A stretch of DNA of 63,795 nucleotides from Oscillospiraceae bacterium (GTDB lineage: Bacteria > Bacillota > Clostridia > Oscillospirales > Oscillospiraceae). A program made the translations under genes and the position numbers. Of the stretch, positions 15,664-23,968 are shown piece by piece (within the stretch, counting starts at the first letter, position 1; each line of letters starts with the position of its first letter). Under the pieces are notes generated by a model. The model saw only the letters and a list, made by a program, of their open reading frames with translations, ran no database searches and was not told the DNA's origin. The stretch is taken from positions 1-63,795 of the forward strand of contig CACWIS010000007.1 of the NCBI GenBank assembly GCA_902761055.1. Reading direction: 5' to 3'.

Positions 15664-17349
15664 TCAGTCCGCCCGCAGCACGGCGCTGCTCTGCGCGCCG
15701 AGCGTCAGCACCGTCCCGTCAAGGGAGGAATCGCCCGCGCCGATCGCGGCCGCGAGGCGTGTGAAGCGGCTCTCGCCGAACGCGGCGAGATCGAGCGTCT
15801 CGGCCTTCGTCGTGGGGTTGTGCAGCACACACACGGCCCGGCCCTTCCACTCGGAGACGAAGCCGCCCGCGCGGCTGTCCGGGATCGCGAGCGCGCGGTA
15901 GTCGCCGCGTGCGATCTCGGGGTTGGCGTGACGGATCATCAGCAGCGTTTTGTAATAGGTATAGAGGCTGCCGGGATCGGCCGTCTGTGCGGCGGCCGCG
16001 GCGTCAAAGCGCTTGTTCGCCGGGTAAACGGCGCCGGGCGGGTCCTTCGTCTCCTTCCCGTCGCCCCAGGGCATCGGCAGACGGCGGTCGGCGTCGGTGT
16101 TCGACCCGCCGCGCGAGCCGCGCACGCCCAGCTCCTCGCCGTAGTAGATAAAGGGCGAGCCCGGGCCGAGCAGATACAGATTGGCGGCCATCTGCATCCT
16201 GCCGTTGGACAGCGGCAGGAAGCCGGCCGCGCGGTCCATGTCGTGGTTGGCGAGGAAGGGGACGATCGAGGCGTCGGGGCGCATGGCGCGGACGCCGCGC
16301 AGATAGGCCTCCTCATAGCTCGTGAGCTTGTCCGCGTTGCCGCCGGCGGCGGTCCTGGCGATCAGGCCCTCCGCCTGGGAGAGCGTAAAGTCGAAGCAGT
16401 TGAAGGCGCCGTAGTAGAGGTCGGTGATCGCGTCCGCGCTCCAGACCTCCGCCACCGTGTAGATCTCCGGCGAGAGCGCGCGCAGCTCGCCCATGTACCA
16501 GTCCCAGAACGCGGCGCTCGCGCCGTCCTCGCCGAGATAGACGTACTTCGCCGCGTCGAAGCGGAAGCCGTCCGCGCCGAGCTCCAGGTAGAAGCGCGCG
16601 AGCCGGACGAGCTCGGCGCGCACGGCCTCGCTGTCGAAATTCAGCTCCGGCATGTCGGGGGAAAAGTTGCACTCATAGCGGTCCTCCGAGCCCTCGATCG
16701 GCAGGAAGGTCCTGCTTCCGCCGTCCTCGCCGGGCGCGAGGAAGCTGTAAAAATCGTACATCGGATCGTCCGTCCGCCCCTCGCGGTGCGCCGCGCAGAA
16801 GGCGGTGAACCAGGCGTTCTGCGCGCCCGTGTGGTTCAGCGGCAGGTCGAGGATCAGCTTGACGTTGCGCGCATGGCACAGCGCGCACAGCTCGCGCAGA
16901 TCGTCGAGCGTGCCGAAGGCCGGGTCGATCCGGTAATAGTCCGTCACGTCGTATTTGTGATAGGAGGGGGAGAGAAAGATCGGCGTCAGCCAGATGCCCT
17001 CGATCCCGAGGCTCTTGCCGGAATCGGGGTCGCCGTCGTTGAGATAGTCCATGTGCTCGATGATCCCGCGCAGATCGCCCGTCCCGTCGCGGTCGGAGTC
17101 GGCGAAGGAGACGACGAAGATCTCATAGAACACACGCTCGTTGTCCGCGCAGACGAAATCCGTGTGCAGTGCCGGGTCGTCCACGGCATATTCCGCCGCC
17201 TGCGCCTCATCCGTCTCCGCCGCCCCGGCGCCGTTTGCCGTCGACACGCTGTCCGGCGCGGCCGCGGCGGGAGAAGCGCCCGTACCGCAGCCGCCGAGCA
17301 GCGGCGCGCAGATGAGCAGCGCAAGCAGCAGACAAAATCCTCGTTTCAT
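15664..17349 (-). CDS. Alpha-amylase-family (GH13) lipoprotein (561 aa)
   Basis: The start at 17349 has GGGAGACGG upstream and yields a signal peptide with lipobox LLGGC (Cys21). GH13 regions are all present: region I LDLPLNHTG (168-175), region II GFRFDAAK with nucleophile D265, region III VAEVW with acid/base E301, and region IV FLANHD with D370. It therefore hydrolyses alpha-1,4-glucans at the outer face of the membrane. An acidic low-complexity linker of about 50 residues separates the lipid anchor from the barrel. It is divergent from malE-malF-malG, forming an external digestion plus oligosaccharide import locus. Confidence 0.9.
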   Translation of the reverse strand: MKRGFCLLLALLICAPLLGGCGTGASPAAAAPDSVSTANGAGAAETDEAQAAEYAVDDPALHTDFVCADNERVFYEIFVVSFADSDRDGTGDLRGIIEHMDYLNDGDPDSGKSLGIEGIWLTPIFLSPSYHKYDVTDYYRIDPAFGTLDDLRELCALCHARNVKLILDLPLNHTGAQNAWFTAFCAAHREGRTDDPMYDFYSFLAPGEDGGSRTFLPIEGSEDRYECNFSPDMPELNFDSEAVRAELVRLARFYLELGADGFRFDAAKYVYLGEDGASAAFWDWYMGELRALSPEIYTVAEVWSADAITDLYYGAFNCFDFTLSQAEGLIARTAAGGNADKLTSYEEAYLRGVRAMRPDASIVPFLANHDMDRAAGFLPLSNGRMQMAANLYLLGPGSPFIYYGEELGVRGSRGGSNTDADRRLPMPWGDGKETKDPPGAVYPANKRFDAAAAAQTADPGSLYTYYKTLLMIRHANPEIARGDYRALAIPDSRAGGFVSEWKGRAVCVLHNPTTKAETLDLAAFGESRFTRLAAAIGAGDSSLDGTVLTLGAQSSAVLRAD

Positions 17350-17389
17350 TTTCCGTCTCCCCCGTTTCCGCTTTTTATTGACCAAAAAA

Positions 17390-17418
17390 AGTGTACTAAA
17401 GCCGCCCGCCCTTGTCAA
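17390..17418 (-). promoter_or_regulatory. Promoter of the amylase lipoprotein gene
   Basis: On the minus strand TTGACA (17413-17418), 17 bases, TACACT (17390-17395), about 40 bases before the ATG. Confidence 0.7.
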
Positions 17419-17526
17419 GCGCAGCGGCGGAACGCCGTCTGCCGACAGAGGGGAGGAGCGAACAGCTTTGTCGGGTTTCACAAAAAAGCTTCTTGTATTT
17501 TAGCGGAAAAGACAAGGGCAATGCCA

Positions 17527-17555
17527 TTTACAACAAAAAATAAAAATAGTATAAT
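17527..17555 (+). promoter_or_regulatory. Sigma-A promoter of the mal operon
   Basis: TTTACA (17527-17532), a 17-base A-rich spacer and a perfect TATAAT (17550-17555). A 14-bp perfect palindrome (17587-17600, GCGAGACGTCTCGC) lies 32 bases downstream and could be an operator or leader hairpin. No malR-type regulator is nearby. Confidence 0.8.
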
Positions 17556-17671
17556 AGCAAATGTTAAATAAGTATTAAGCGACGAGGCGAGACGTCTCGC
17601 TTCGCCTATCCCGTTACGGAATTCATCGGCGTATGCCGCTGAATATAAAAGCAAAAATAGGAGGAACAAAA

Positions 17672-18961
17672 ATGAAGAAAATTCTTGCTCTGCTTCTGGC
17701 GCTGGTAATGGTCTTCGCGCTCTGCGCCTGCGGGCAGCAGGCCGCTCCGGCCCCTGCCGACAAGCCCGCCGAGGCCGCTCCGGCTCCTGCCGACAAGCCC
17801 GCCGAGGCCGCTCCGGCCGCCGCTGCCGGCACCCTGAAGATCTGGGTCGCCGAGGCGATCGTTGACTTTACCAAGGACCAGGTCGCCAAATTTGTCGAGG
17901 CGCACCCCGAGTATGCCGGCTATGAAGTCACCGTCGAGCCGGTCGGCGAAGGCGATGCCGCGTCCAACATGCTCACCGACGTCGAGGCCGGCGCCGATAT
18001 CTTCGGCTTCCCGCAGGACCAGCTGGCCCGTCTCGTTGCGGCAGACGCGCTGATCGAGCTGTCCGAGGAGAACGCCGCCCTTGTCGCTGCCGAGAATGAC
18101 GCCGGCTCTGTTGCCGCCGCCACCATGGCCGGCACGGTCTACGCGTTCCCGCTGACCTCCGACAACGGCTACTTCATGTACTATGACAAGAGCGTCATCT
18201 CCGATCCCAGCAACCTTGAAGCCATCATCGCCGACTGCGAGAAGGCCGGCAAGAGCTTCTACTTCGATCTGCGCAGCGGCTGGTATCAGCCCGCCTTCTT
18301 CTTCGGCGCCGGCTGCACCCTGACCTATGACACCGACGATGCCGGTGCCTTCACCAAGTGCAACATCGACTACGCTTCCGAGAACGGCGTCGGCGCGATG
18401 AAGGCTCTGATCGCGCTGGCCAAGTCCCCGGCCTTTGTCAACGGCTCCTCTGTCTCCAACGCGACCAATGCCGCTGCGATCATCGACGGCACCTGGGATG
18501 CCGATGCGGCCAAGGAGATGTTCGGCGAGAACTACGCCTGCGCCAAGCTCCCGACCGTGAAGATCAACGGTGTTGACACCCAGCTCGGCGGCTTCGGCGG
18601 CTTCAAGCTCCTCGGCGTGAAGCCTCAGACCGACGAGGCCAAGCTCGCCTTCTGCGACGATCTGGCTGCTTACCTTGCCAGCGGCGAGGTCCAGCTCGCA
18701 CGTTACAACGTCGTGTTCTGGGGCCCGTCCAATATCGCGGCCAAGGCGGATCCCGCCGTCCAGGCTGACGAGGCGCTGTCCGCTCTGGGCCAGCAGCTCG
18801 CCTTCACCGTCCCGCAGGGACAGTACCCCGGCGAGTATTGGTCTCTGGCTGAGGCCCTCGGCGACGACATCATCGGCGGCAAGTACAACGACGCCGACGA
18901 TGCGGCTCTGCTTGCGGCTCTGCAGACCTTCCAGGATACCTGCATCGGCTACGCCGGCTGA
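17672..18961 (+). CDS. malE: Maltose/maltodextrin-binding lipoprotein
   Basis: The ATG at 17672 follows TAGGAGG. The product (429 aa) has a signal peptide with lipobox ending at Cys20, then a low-complexity Ala-Pro-Asp-Lys linker that repeats ADKPAEAAPAP, and a periplasmic-binding-protein fold beginning with TLKIWVAEAIVDFTKDQV. The characteristic MalE segment IIDGTWDADAAKEMFGENY and the late FWGPSN region support a malto-oligosaccharide binding protein (SBP family 1). It delivers sugar to the MalF-MalG channel encoded next. A stable hairpin separates it from malF, which usually leads to higher malE expression than of the permeases. Confidence 0.9.
   Translation: MKKILALLLALVMVFALCACGQQAAPAPADKPAEAAPAPADKPAEAAPAAAAGTLKIWVAEAIVDFTKDQVAKFVEAHPEYAGYEVTVEPVGEGDAASNMLTDVEAGADIFGFPQDQLARLVAADALIELSEENAALVAAENDAGSVAAATMAGTVYAFPLTSDNGYFMYYDKSVISDPSNLEAIIADCEKAGKSFYFDLRSGWYQPAFFFGAGCTLTYDTDDAGAFTKCNIDYASENGVGAMKALIALAKSPAFVNGSSVSNATNAAAIIDGTWDADAAKEMFGENYACAKLPTVKINGVDTQLGGFGGFKLLGVKPQTDEAKLAFCDDLAAYLASGEVQLARYNVVFWGPSNIAAKADPAVQADEALSALGQQLAFTVPQGQYPGEYWSLAEALGDDIIGGKYNDADDAALLAALQTFQDTCIGYAG
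17741..17806 (+). repeat. Two tandem 33-bp repeats in the malE linker
   Basis: Two 33-bp copies (17741-17773 and 17774-17806), differing at only one base, plus a partial third encode the Ala/Pro/Lys linker between lipid anchor and binding domain. In-frame repeat units like this can change in number by slippage, altering linker length. Confidence 0.8.
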
Positions 18962-18974
18962 TCATTTCGAAGCG

Positions 18975-19006
18975 GATAAGGCAGGGCAGTATTGCCCTGC
19001 CTTATC
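18975..19006 (+). other. Intercistronic hairpin between malE and malF
   Basis: A perfect 14-bp stem GATAAGGCAGGGCA with loop GTAT follows the malE stop by 13 bases. There is no T-run after it, so it probably protects the malE message or reduces read-through rather than ending transcription. Confidence 0.7.
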
Positions 19007-19056
19007 TGGTAAAAGCAGTGCAAAATTCCCTGTATTGACTTTCGGGAGGTCCTGTT

Positions 19057-20445
19057 ATGGATGAAGTAAAGAGAGGAAACGCGGTCAGCCGCTTCTTCCG
19101 CGTCTTGGGAAAAGACTTGCGCGAGATCGGCCAGACCTTTGTCCAGGGCGATTGGAAGACAAAAATCTCCTTCCTCGTCATGGGTTTCGGCCAGCTTTGC
19201 CGCGGCCAGATCGTCCGCGGTCTGGCGATGCTGGCAATGGAGGTGGGGCTGCTGTACTTCACCTTTGGCTTCGGCTGGCAGTATCTGAGCAAGCTGCTCA
19301 CGCTCGGCACGGTGGAGACCCACAAAGAGGGCCGCGTCACCGTATACGGCGACAACAGCTTCTTTATTCTGCTCTACGGCATCCTCGCCGTGGTAGCGAT
19401 CCTCGCGCTGATCTATCTCTGGCGCGTCAATCTCAGACAGAATCGCGAGGCCGAGGGCCTGCTGGCGCGGGGAAAGCGTCTGCCAAGCAACCGCTCCGAT
19501 CTCGCCTCGCTCCTGGATAAAAACTTTGACAAGACTTTGCTGGCGCTGCCGGTCCTGGGCATCTTCATTTTCACCGTCGTGCCGATCATCTTTATGATCT
19601 GCATCGCCTTCACGAACTACGATGTCACGCACCAGCCGCCCTCCAAGCTCTTCTCCTGGGTCGGGCTGGAGAACTTCAAGACGCTCTTCGGCATCGGCGG
19701 CGAGGGCTTTGGCGGCACTTTCTTTTACGTCCTGGGCTGGACGCTGATCTGGGCGTTTTTTGCCACCTTCCTGACCTATTTCCTGGGCATGGCTGTGGCG
19801 ATCCTGATCAACAAGAAGGAGATCAAGTACAAAAAACTCTGGCGCACGATCCTGGTCATGACCATTGCGGTGCCGCAGTTCGTCTCGCTCCTGTATGTGG
19901 GCAAGATGTTTGCGGCGGACGGTCTGGTTAACGCCTATCTGCTCAAATGGGGCTGGATCAAGACGGCGATCCCGTTCTGGACGAACGCGACCTACGCCCG
20001 CATCCTGATCATCGTCATCAACCTGTGGATCGGTATCCCCTACACGATGCTGATCGTCACGGGCCTTTTGATGAACATCCCGGCCGAGCTGTATGAAAGC
20101 GCCCGCATTGACGGTGCGAACGCCTTCCAGACCTTCCGCAAGATCACGCTGCCCTACATGCTCTTCGTCACCGGCCCCTTCCTGCTGACGCAGTTCATCG
20201 GCAACCTGAACAACTTCAACGTGATCTTCCTGCTTAACCAGGGCAACCCAAAGAGCCTGCAGCTGTCGAAGAACGCGGGTGCGACGGACCTTCTGGTCAC
20301 CTGGCTCTACAAGATGACGATCAACGACTCGAACTACAAGATTGCCGCCGTCATCGGCATCATGGTCTTCCTCGTAACGGCCATCATTTCGCTGGTCGTG
20401 TACAACACGATGCCGTCTGTCAAGGATGAGGAGGGCTTCCAATAA
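19057..20445 (+). CDS. malF: Maltose/maltodextrin ABC permease MalF
   Basis: The product (462 aa) is an ABC-type sugar permease with the Firmicute MalF/MalC layout: a 150-residue N-terminal section with extra helices (about 35-55 and 105-125), then the core six-helix permease domain. The EAA loop that contacts the ATPase is present (ELYESARIDGANAFQTFRKI near residue 345). GGGAGG precedes the ATG. It overlaps malG by one base (TAATG), so translation is coupled. No MalK ATPase follows, so a shared MsmK-type ATPase elsewhere in the genome must power it. Confidence 0.9.
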   Translation: MDEVKRGNAVSRFFRVLGKDLREIGQTFVQGDWKTKISFLVMGFGQLCRGQIVRGLAMLAMEVGLLYFTFGFGWQYLSKLLTLGTVETHKEGRVTVYGDNSFFILLYGILAVVAILALIYLWRVNLRQNREAEGLLARGKRLPSNRSDLASLLDKNFDKTLLALPVLGIFIFTVVPIIFMICIAFTNYDVTHQPPSKLFSWVGLENFKTLFGIGGEGFGGTFFYVLGWTLIWAFFATFLTYFLGMAVAILINKKEIKYKKLWRTILVMTIAVPQFVSLLYVGKMFAADGLVNAYLLKWGWIKTAIPFWTNATYARILIIVINLWIGIPYTMLIVTGLLMNIPAELYESARIDGANAFQTFRKITLPYMLFVTGPFLLTQFIGNLNNFNVIFLLNQGNPKSLQLSKNAGATDLLVTWLYKMTINDSNYKIAAVIGIMVFLVTAIISLVVYNTMPSVKDEEGFQ

Positions 20446-21287
20446 TGAAAAGGAAAAAAAGAATCACCAACACGATCTGCTACGTCGTGCTGATCCTCAT
20501 GAGCATCATCTGGCTGTTCCCCTTCGTCGGCCTGGTGCTGCAGTCCTTCCGCGGCGAGAGCGGCGGCATGGTCGCCTACCTCGTGCCGAAGGAGTGGTCG
20601 CTGAAGAACTACCAGTACCTCTTCGGCGGCGACGGCAAGTTCCTCAAGTGGTACGGCAACACGCTGACGATCGCGCTCTTTGTCTCACTGCTGCAGACGC
20701 TGGTCGTCATCTGCGTGAGCTATGCGCTCAGCCGCATGCGCTTCCGCGGCCGCAAGGCGCTGATGAACATCTGGCTGGTTCTGGGCATGTTCCCCGGCTT
20801 CCTGACGATGATCTGCCTGTACTTCCTGCTCAAGACCCTCGGCCTGACCGAGGCGGGCGCCGTTCCGGGCTTGATCCTGATCTCGGTGGCGTCCTCCGGC
20901 ATGGGCTACTATGTCTGCAAGGGCTACTTTGACACGATCCCCAAGGCGCTCGACGAGGCCGCCATCATCGACGGCGCGACGCGGGCGCAGATCCTCTACA
21001 AGATGGTCATCCCGATGTCCAAGCCGATCATCATCTACACCGCGCTCGTCGCCTTCATGGCGCCGTGGTGCGACTACATTTTTGCCTCCTATGTGGCCTT
21101 CGGTTACGAGAGAGGCTACAACGTCGCCGTCGCCATGACCCGCTGGGTCTGGACAAACGACTACCAGGGCTTCTTCACGCGCTTCTGCGCGGGCGGCATC
21201 CTGGTCGCGATCCCGGTCACGATCCTCTTCATGTGCCTGCAGAAGTACTATGTCGAGGGCGTCACGGGCGGCGCGGTCAAAGGCTGA
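20445..21287 (+). CDS. malG: Maltose/maltodextrin ABC permease MalG
   Basis: A 280-residue permease with six helices and the EAA motif EAAIIDGATRAQILYKMVIP (near residue 165). It pairs with MalF to form the membrane channel. The C-terminus ends GVTGGAVKG, as is typical of MalG proteins. It is the last gene of the operon; a run of minor hairpins and then a strong terminator (21421-21467) follow. Confidence 0.92.
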   Translation: MKRKKRITNTICYVVLILMSIIWLFPFVGLVLQSFRGESGGMVAYLVPKEWSLKNYQYLFGGDGKFLKWYGNTLTIALFVSLLQTLVVICVSYALSRMRFRGRKALMNIWLVLGMFPGFLTMICLYFLLKTLGLTEAGAVPGLILISVASSGMGYYVCKGYFDTIPKALDEAAIIDGATRAQILYKMVIPMSKPIIIYTALVAFMAPWCDYIFASYVAFGYERGYNVAVAMTRWVWTNDYQGFFTRFCAGGILVAIPVTILFMCLQKYYVEGVTGGAVKG

Positions 21288-21420
21288 AGCCTTCTGCACA
21301 AACGCAGCGGGCCGAGCGCTCCGATGCGGGCACCCGGCCCGCCGCTTCCGTCCTCCCGCCGGCGGGATCGCTCTCGGAGCGAGTCTTCGCGGCGCATGAG
21401 GCAGCTTCTTTCGATCATAC

Positions 21421-21467
21421 GGAAATCCCCCGGGGCGGTCAAACCGCCCCGGGGGATTTCCGTTTTT
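21421..21467. terminator. Bidirectional terminator between mal and khpA operons
   Basis: A perfect 19-bp stem (21421-21439 and 21443-21461) with loop CAA is followed by GTTTTT on the plus strand. It also ends the minus-strand ylxM-ffh-rpsP-khpA transcript. Confidence 0.9.
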
Positions 21468-21476
21468 CATGATCGG

Positions 21477-21707
21477 TCAGTCCATGATCTCCACGGAGAC
21501 CTTTTTGCCCTTTCTCTGGGCGATGGCGCGCATCAGAATGCGGATCTGCTTGACGATCCGGCCCTGGCGGCCGATGACCTTGCCCATATCGCCGTCGGCG
21601 ACGCGGACCTCAAAGATGGTCTCGCCGTCGGCTTTGCGCTCGGTCACAGAGACCTCGTCGGGATGCTCGACCAGGCTCTGTACGATGTAGGTCAGAAGTT
21701 CTTTCAC
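21477..21707 (-). CDS. khpA: KH-domain RNA-binding protein KhpA
   Basis: A GTG start at 21707 follows GAGGAG at nine bases. The 76-residue product is a single KH domain with the nucleic-acid GxxG loop in GKVIGRQGRIV. KhpA (YlqC) pairs with KhpB/Jag in Firmicutes and affects cell elongation and RNA turnover; KhpB is not in the window. Its place right after rpsP is conserved in Firmicutes. It ends 10 bases before a strong terminator, so the usual following rimM-trmD genes are not attached here. Confidence 0.92.
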   Translation of the reverse strand: MKELLTYIVQSLVEHPDEVSVTERKADGETIFEVRVADGDMGKVIGRQGRIVKQIRILMRAIAQRKGKKVSVEIMD

Positions 21708-21729
21708 TCTCGATCGCTCCTCAACTCAA

Positions 21730-21966
21730 TTACGCTTCGATCTTCTTCAAAAGGCCGCGCACGGTATCGGTGGGCTGTGCGCCCTGGGAGATCCAGTACT
21801 TCACGCGTTCGCCGTCGAGCTTGAGCTTCTCGCCCTCGGCCATCGGATCGTACACGCCCAGCTCTTCGATGAAGCGTCCGTCACGCGGGGAGCGGGAATC
21901 GGCGACCACAACGCGGTAGTAAGGAGCCTTCTTGGCGCCCATTCTGCGAAGTCTGATTTTAACCAT
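21730..21966 (-). CDS. rpsP: 30S ribosomal protein S16
   Basis: A 78-residue protein starting [20 protein letters not shown], the S16 signature. GGAGGTGAAC precedes the ATG. S16 binds 16S rRNA early in small-subunit assembly. It lies 81 bases after ffh and 22 before khpA, the standard order of this operon. Confidence 0.97.
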   Translation of the reverse strand: MVKIRLRRMGAKKAPYYRVVVADSRSPRDGRFIEELGVYDPMAEGEKLKLDGERVKYWISQGAQPTDTVRGLLKKIEA

Positions 21967-22047
21967 GGTAGTTCACCTCCATACAGTATTCTGTCTTATG
22001 ATCTTTTTATATTACAAGCGCGCCGTCGGCGCGATGCAAACACCGTT

Positions 22048-23436
22048 TCAGAAGCCGAAGCCTCCGAAACCGCCCATGCCGCCCAGATTGCCGAGTCCGC
22101 CCATGCCGCCCATGCGGCCGAGCTTCTTCTGCATCTTCTTCATGTTCTTGCCGGAAAACTGCTTCATCATCTGCTGCATGGCCTCGTACTGCTTGAGCAG
22201 ACGGTTGACGTCCACAACCTGCGTACCGGAGCCGGCGGCGATGCGCTTTTTGCGGCTGGAGTTGAGCAGCGAGGGGTTGTCGCGCTCGCTCTGCGTCATC
22301 GAGAGGATGATCGCCTCTTGCCGCGCCATCGCGCGGTCGTCCAGCTTCGCGCCCTTGAGGGCGGCGGCGTTCATGCCGGGGATCATCGAGGCGATGCTCT
22401 CGAGGTCGCCCATGTTTTTCAGCTGGCCCATCTGGTCGAGATAGTCGCTGAGCGTGAAGCGGTTGGAGCGCAGCCGCTCGGCCGCCTCCAGCGCCTTCTT
22501 CTCGTCGAAGCTCTGCTCGGCCTTCTCGATGAGCGTCAGCACGTCGCCCATGCCGAGGATGCGCGAGGCCATGCGGTCGGGGTGGAAGGGCTCGATCATG
22601 TCGAGCTTTTCGCCCACGCCGATGAATTTGATCGGCTTGCCCGTCGCCGCGCGGATCGAGAGCGCTGCGCCGCCTCTCGCGTCGCCGTCGAGCTTGGTGA
22701 GCATCACGCCCGTCACGCCCAGCGCCTCGTCGAAGGCGGTCGCGGCGTTCACCGCGTCCTGGCCGGTCATCGCGTCGACGACCAGCAGGATCTCGGCGGG
22801 CTCCACGGCGTCGCGGATGTTTTTCAGCTCGTCCATCAGCTCTTCGTCGATGTGCAGGCGTCCCGCGGTATCGAGGAAGACCAGATCGTTGCCGTGCTTC
22901 TTCGCATGCTCGACCGCGGCCTTCGCGATGTCCACCGGGTTCGTCTGCCCCATCTGGAACACGGGCAGATCGAGCTGCGCGCCGACGGTCTCCAGCTGCT
23001 TGATCGCGGCGGGACGGTAGATGTCGCAGGCGGCCAGCAGCGGGCGCTTGCCCTGCTTGCGCATATAGGCCGCCAGCTTCGCGCCGTTGGTCGTCTTGCC
23101 CGCGCCCTGCAGGCCGACGAGCATCACGACGCTCGGCGACTTCGAGGAGATGTTCAGCTTCTGGTTGGCCCCGCCCATCAGGGCGCAGAGCTCCTCGTTG
23201 ACGATCTTGATGACCATCTGGGCCGGGGAGAGGGATTCCAGCACGTCGGCGCCGCTGGCGCGCTCGGTCACGGACTTGGTGAAGTCCTTGACCACCTTGT
23301 AGCTGACGTCGGCCTCCAGCAGGGCCATGCGCACCTCGCGCATCGCCTCCTTGACGTCGGCGGCCGTCAGCCTGCCCTTGCCGCGCAGACGCTTAAAGGC
23401 GGCATTCAGTTTTTCGGAAAGACTTTCAAACGCCAT
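22048..23436 (-). CDS. ffh: Signal recognition particle GTPase Ffh
   Basis: 462 residues with the N/G GTPase domain (P-loop GLQGAGKTT near 107, DTAGR near 188, TKLDGDARGG near 246) and a methionine-rich M domain that binds signal peptides and SRP RNA. It ends in a short glycine-methionine-phenylalanine tail (GGMGGFGGFGF). It starts 10 bases after ylxM, in the conserved ylxM-ffh pair. It directs inner-membrane and secreted proteins co-translationally to FtsY. No SRP RNA gene was seen in the window. Confidence 0.97.
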   Translation of the reverse strand: MAFESLSEKLNAAFKRLRGKGRLTAADVKEAMREVRMALLEADVSYKVVKDFTKSVTERASGADVLESLSPAQMVIKIVNEELCALMGGANQKLNISSKSPSVVMLVGLQGAGKTTNGAKLAAYMRKQGKRPLLAACDIYRPAAIKQLETVGAQLDLPVFQMGQTNPVDIAKAAVEHAKKHGNDLVFLDTAGRLHIDEELMDELKNIRDAVEPAEILLVVDAMTGQDAVNAATAFDEALGVTGVMLTKLDGDARGGAALSIRAATGKPIKFIGVGEKLDMIEPFHPDRMASRILGMGDVLTLIEKAEQSFDEKKALEAAERLRSNRFTLSDYLDQMGQLKNMGDLESIASMIPGMNAAALKGAKLDDRAMARQEAIILSMTQSERDNPSLLNSSRKKRIAAGSGTQVVDVNRLLKQYEAMQQMMKQFSGKNMKKMQKKLGRMGGMGGLGNLGGMGGFGGFGF

Positions 23437-23446
23437 GCTCTCGTCC

Positions 23447-23800
23447 TCAGGCGCGCAGTGAACGGATCCCGTCGGAAAGCTGCCGCGCGAGCGCCGCCGC
23501 CTCGCCCTCCAGGGGGAGGGAGAGAAGCTTCTCCGCCGTTTCGCCGAGTGCGTCCAGCCCCCTGCGCGTCTCGGAAAAACGCCGGATCAATCCGGTCTTC
23601 TCCTCGATCTGCGTCAGACTGGCCTCTGCGCGGCGGATGTTGTCCCACACGCCCTGCCGGGAAATGCCGCACTGCTCGGCGATCTCGGCCAGGGAGAGGT
23701 CTTCGTTGAAGTGGAGGTCGCAGCATTCGCGCTGCTTGTCGGTCAGAAGCTCGCCGTAGAAATCCAGCAGCATGCTCTGCATCACCCTGTCTTCCGCCAT
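23447..23800 (-). CDS. ylxM: YlxM-family helix-turn-helix protein
   Basis: The start at 23800 follows GGGAGG at nine bases; longer frames have no site. The 117-residue product carries a sigma-70 region 4-type helix-turn-helix (LSLAEIAEQCGISRQGVWDNIRR). YlxM is always beside ffh and is thought to modulate SRP, although its biochemical role is not settled. It is the first gene of the operon. Confidence 0.9.
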   Translation of the reverse strand: MAEDRVMQSMLLDFYGELLTDKQRECCDLHFNEDLSLAEIAEQCGISRQGVWDNIRRAEASLTQIEEKTGLIRRFSETRRGLDALGETAEKLLSLPLEGEAAALARQLSDGIRSLRA

Positions 23801-23846
23801 CGCGCTTCGCCTCCCTGTCAAGCAAAACCTCTTTACAGCAAGAGGC

Positions 23847-23875
23847 ATTATAGCAGAGCGCCCGATGCCTGTCAA
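23847..23875 (-). promoter_or_regulatory. Perfect consensus promoter of ylxM-ffh-rpsP-khpA
   Basis: On the minus strand TTGACA (23870-23875), 17 bases, TATAAT (23847-23852). This is the only fully consensus sigma-A promoter among those noted in the window and fits a housekeeping translation/secretion operon. Confidence 0.9.
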
Positions 23876-23968
23876 GTCTTTTTTCTTGTCACCGTGCGAT
23901 GTATAAGCGCGCCGCGGCCGGGAAAACTGAAAATATCCATTTTTATCTATCCCGAACAGAGGCCTTTT

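Noticed and set aside
17741-17806. Tandem repeats considered as a CRISPR array
   Set aside because: They are adjacent 33-bp coding repeats without spacers, inside malE; no cas genes occur in the window.
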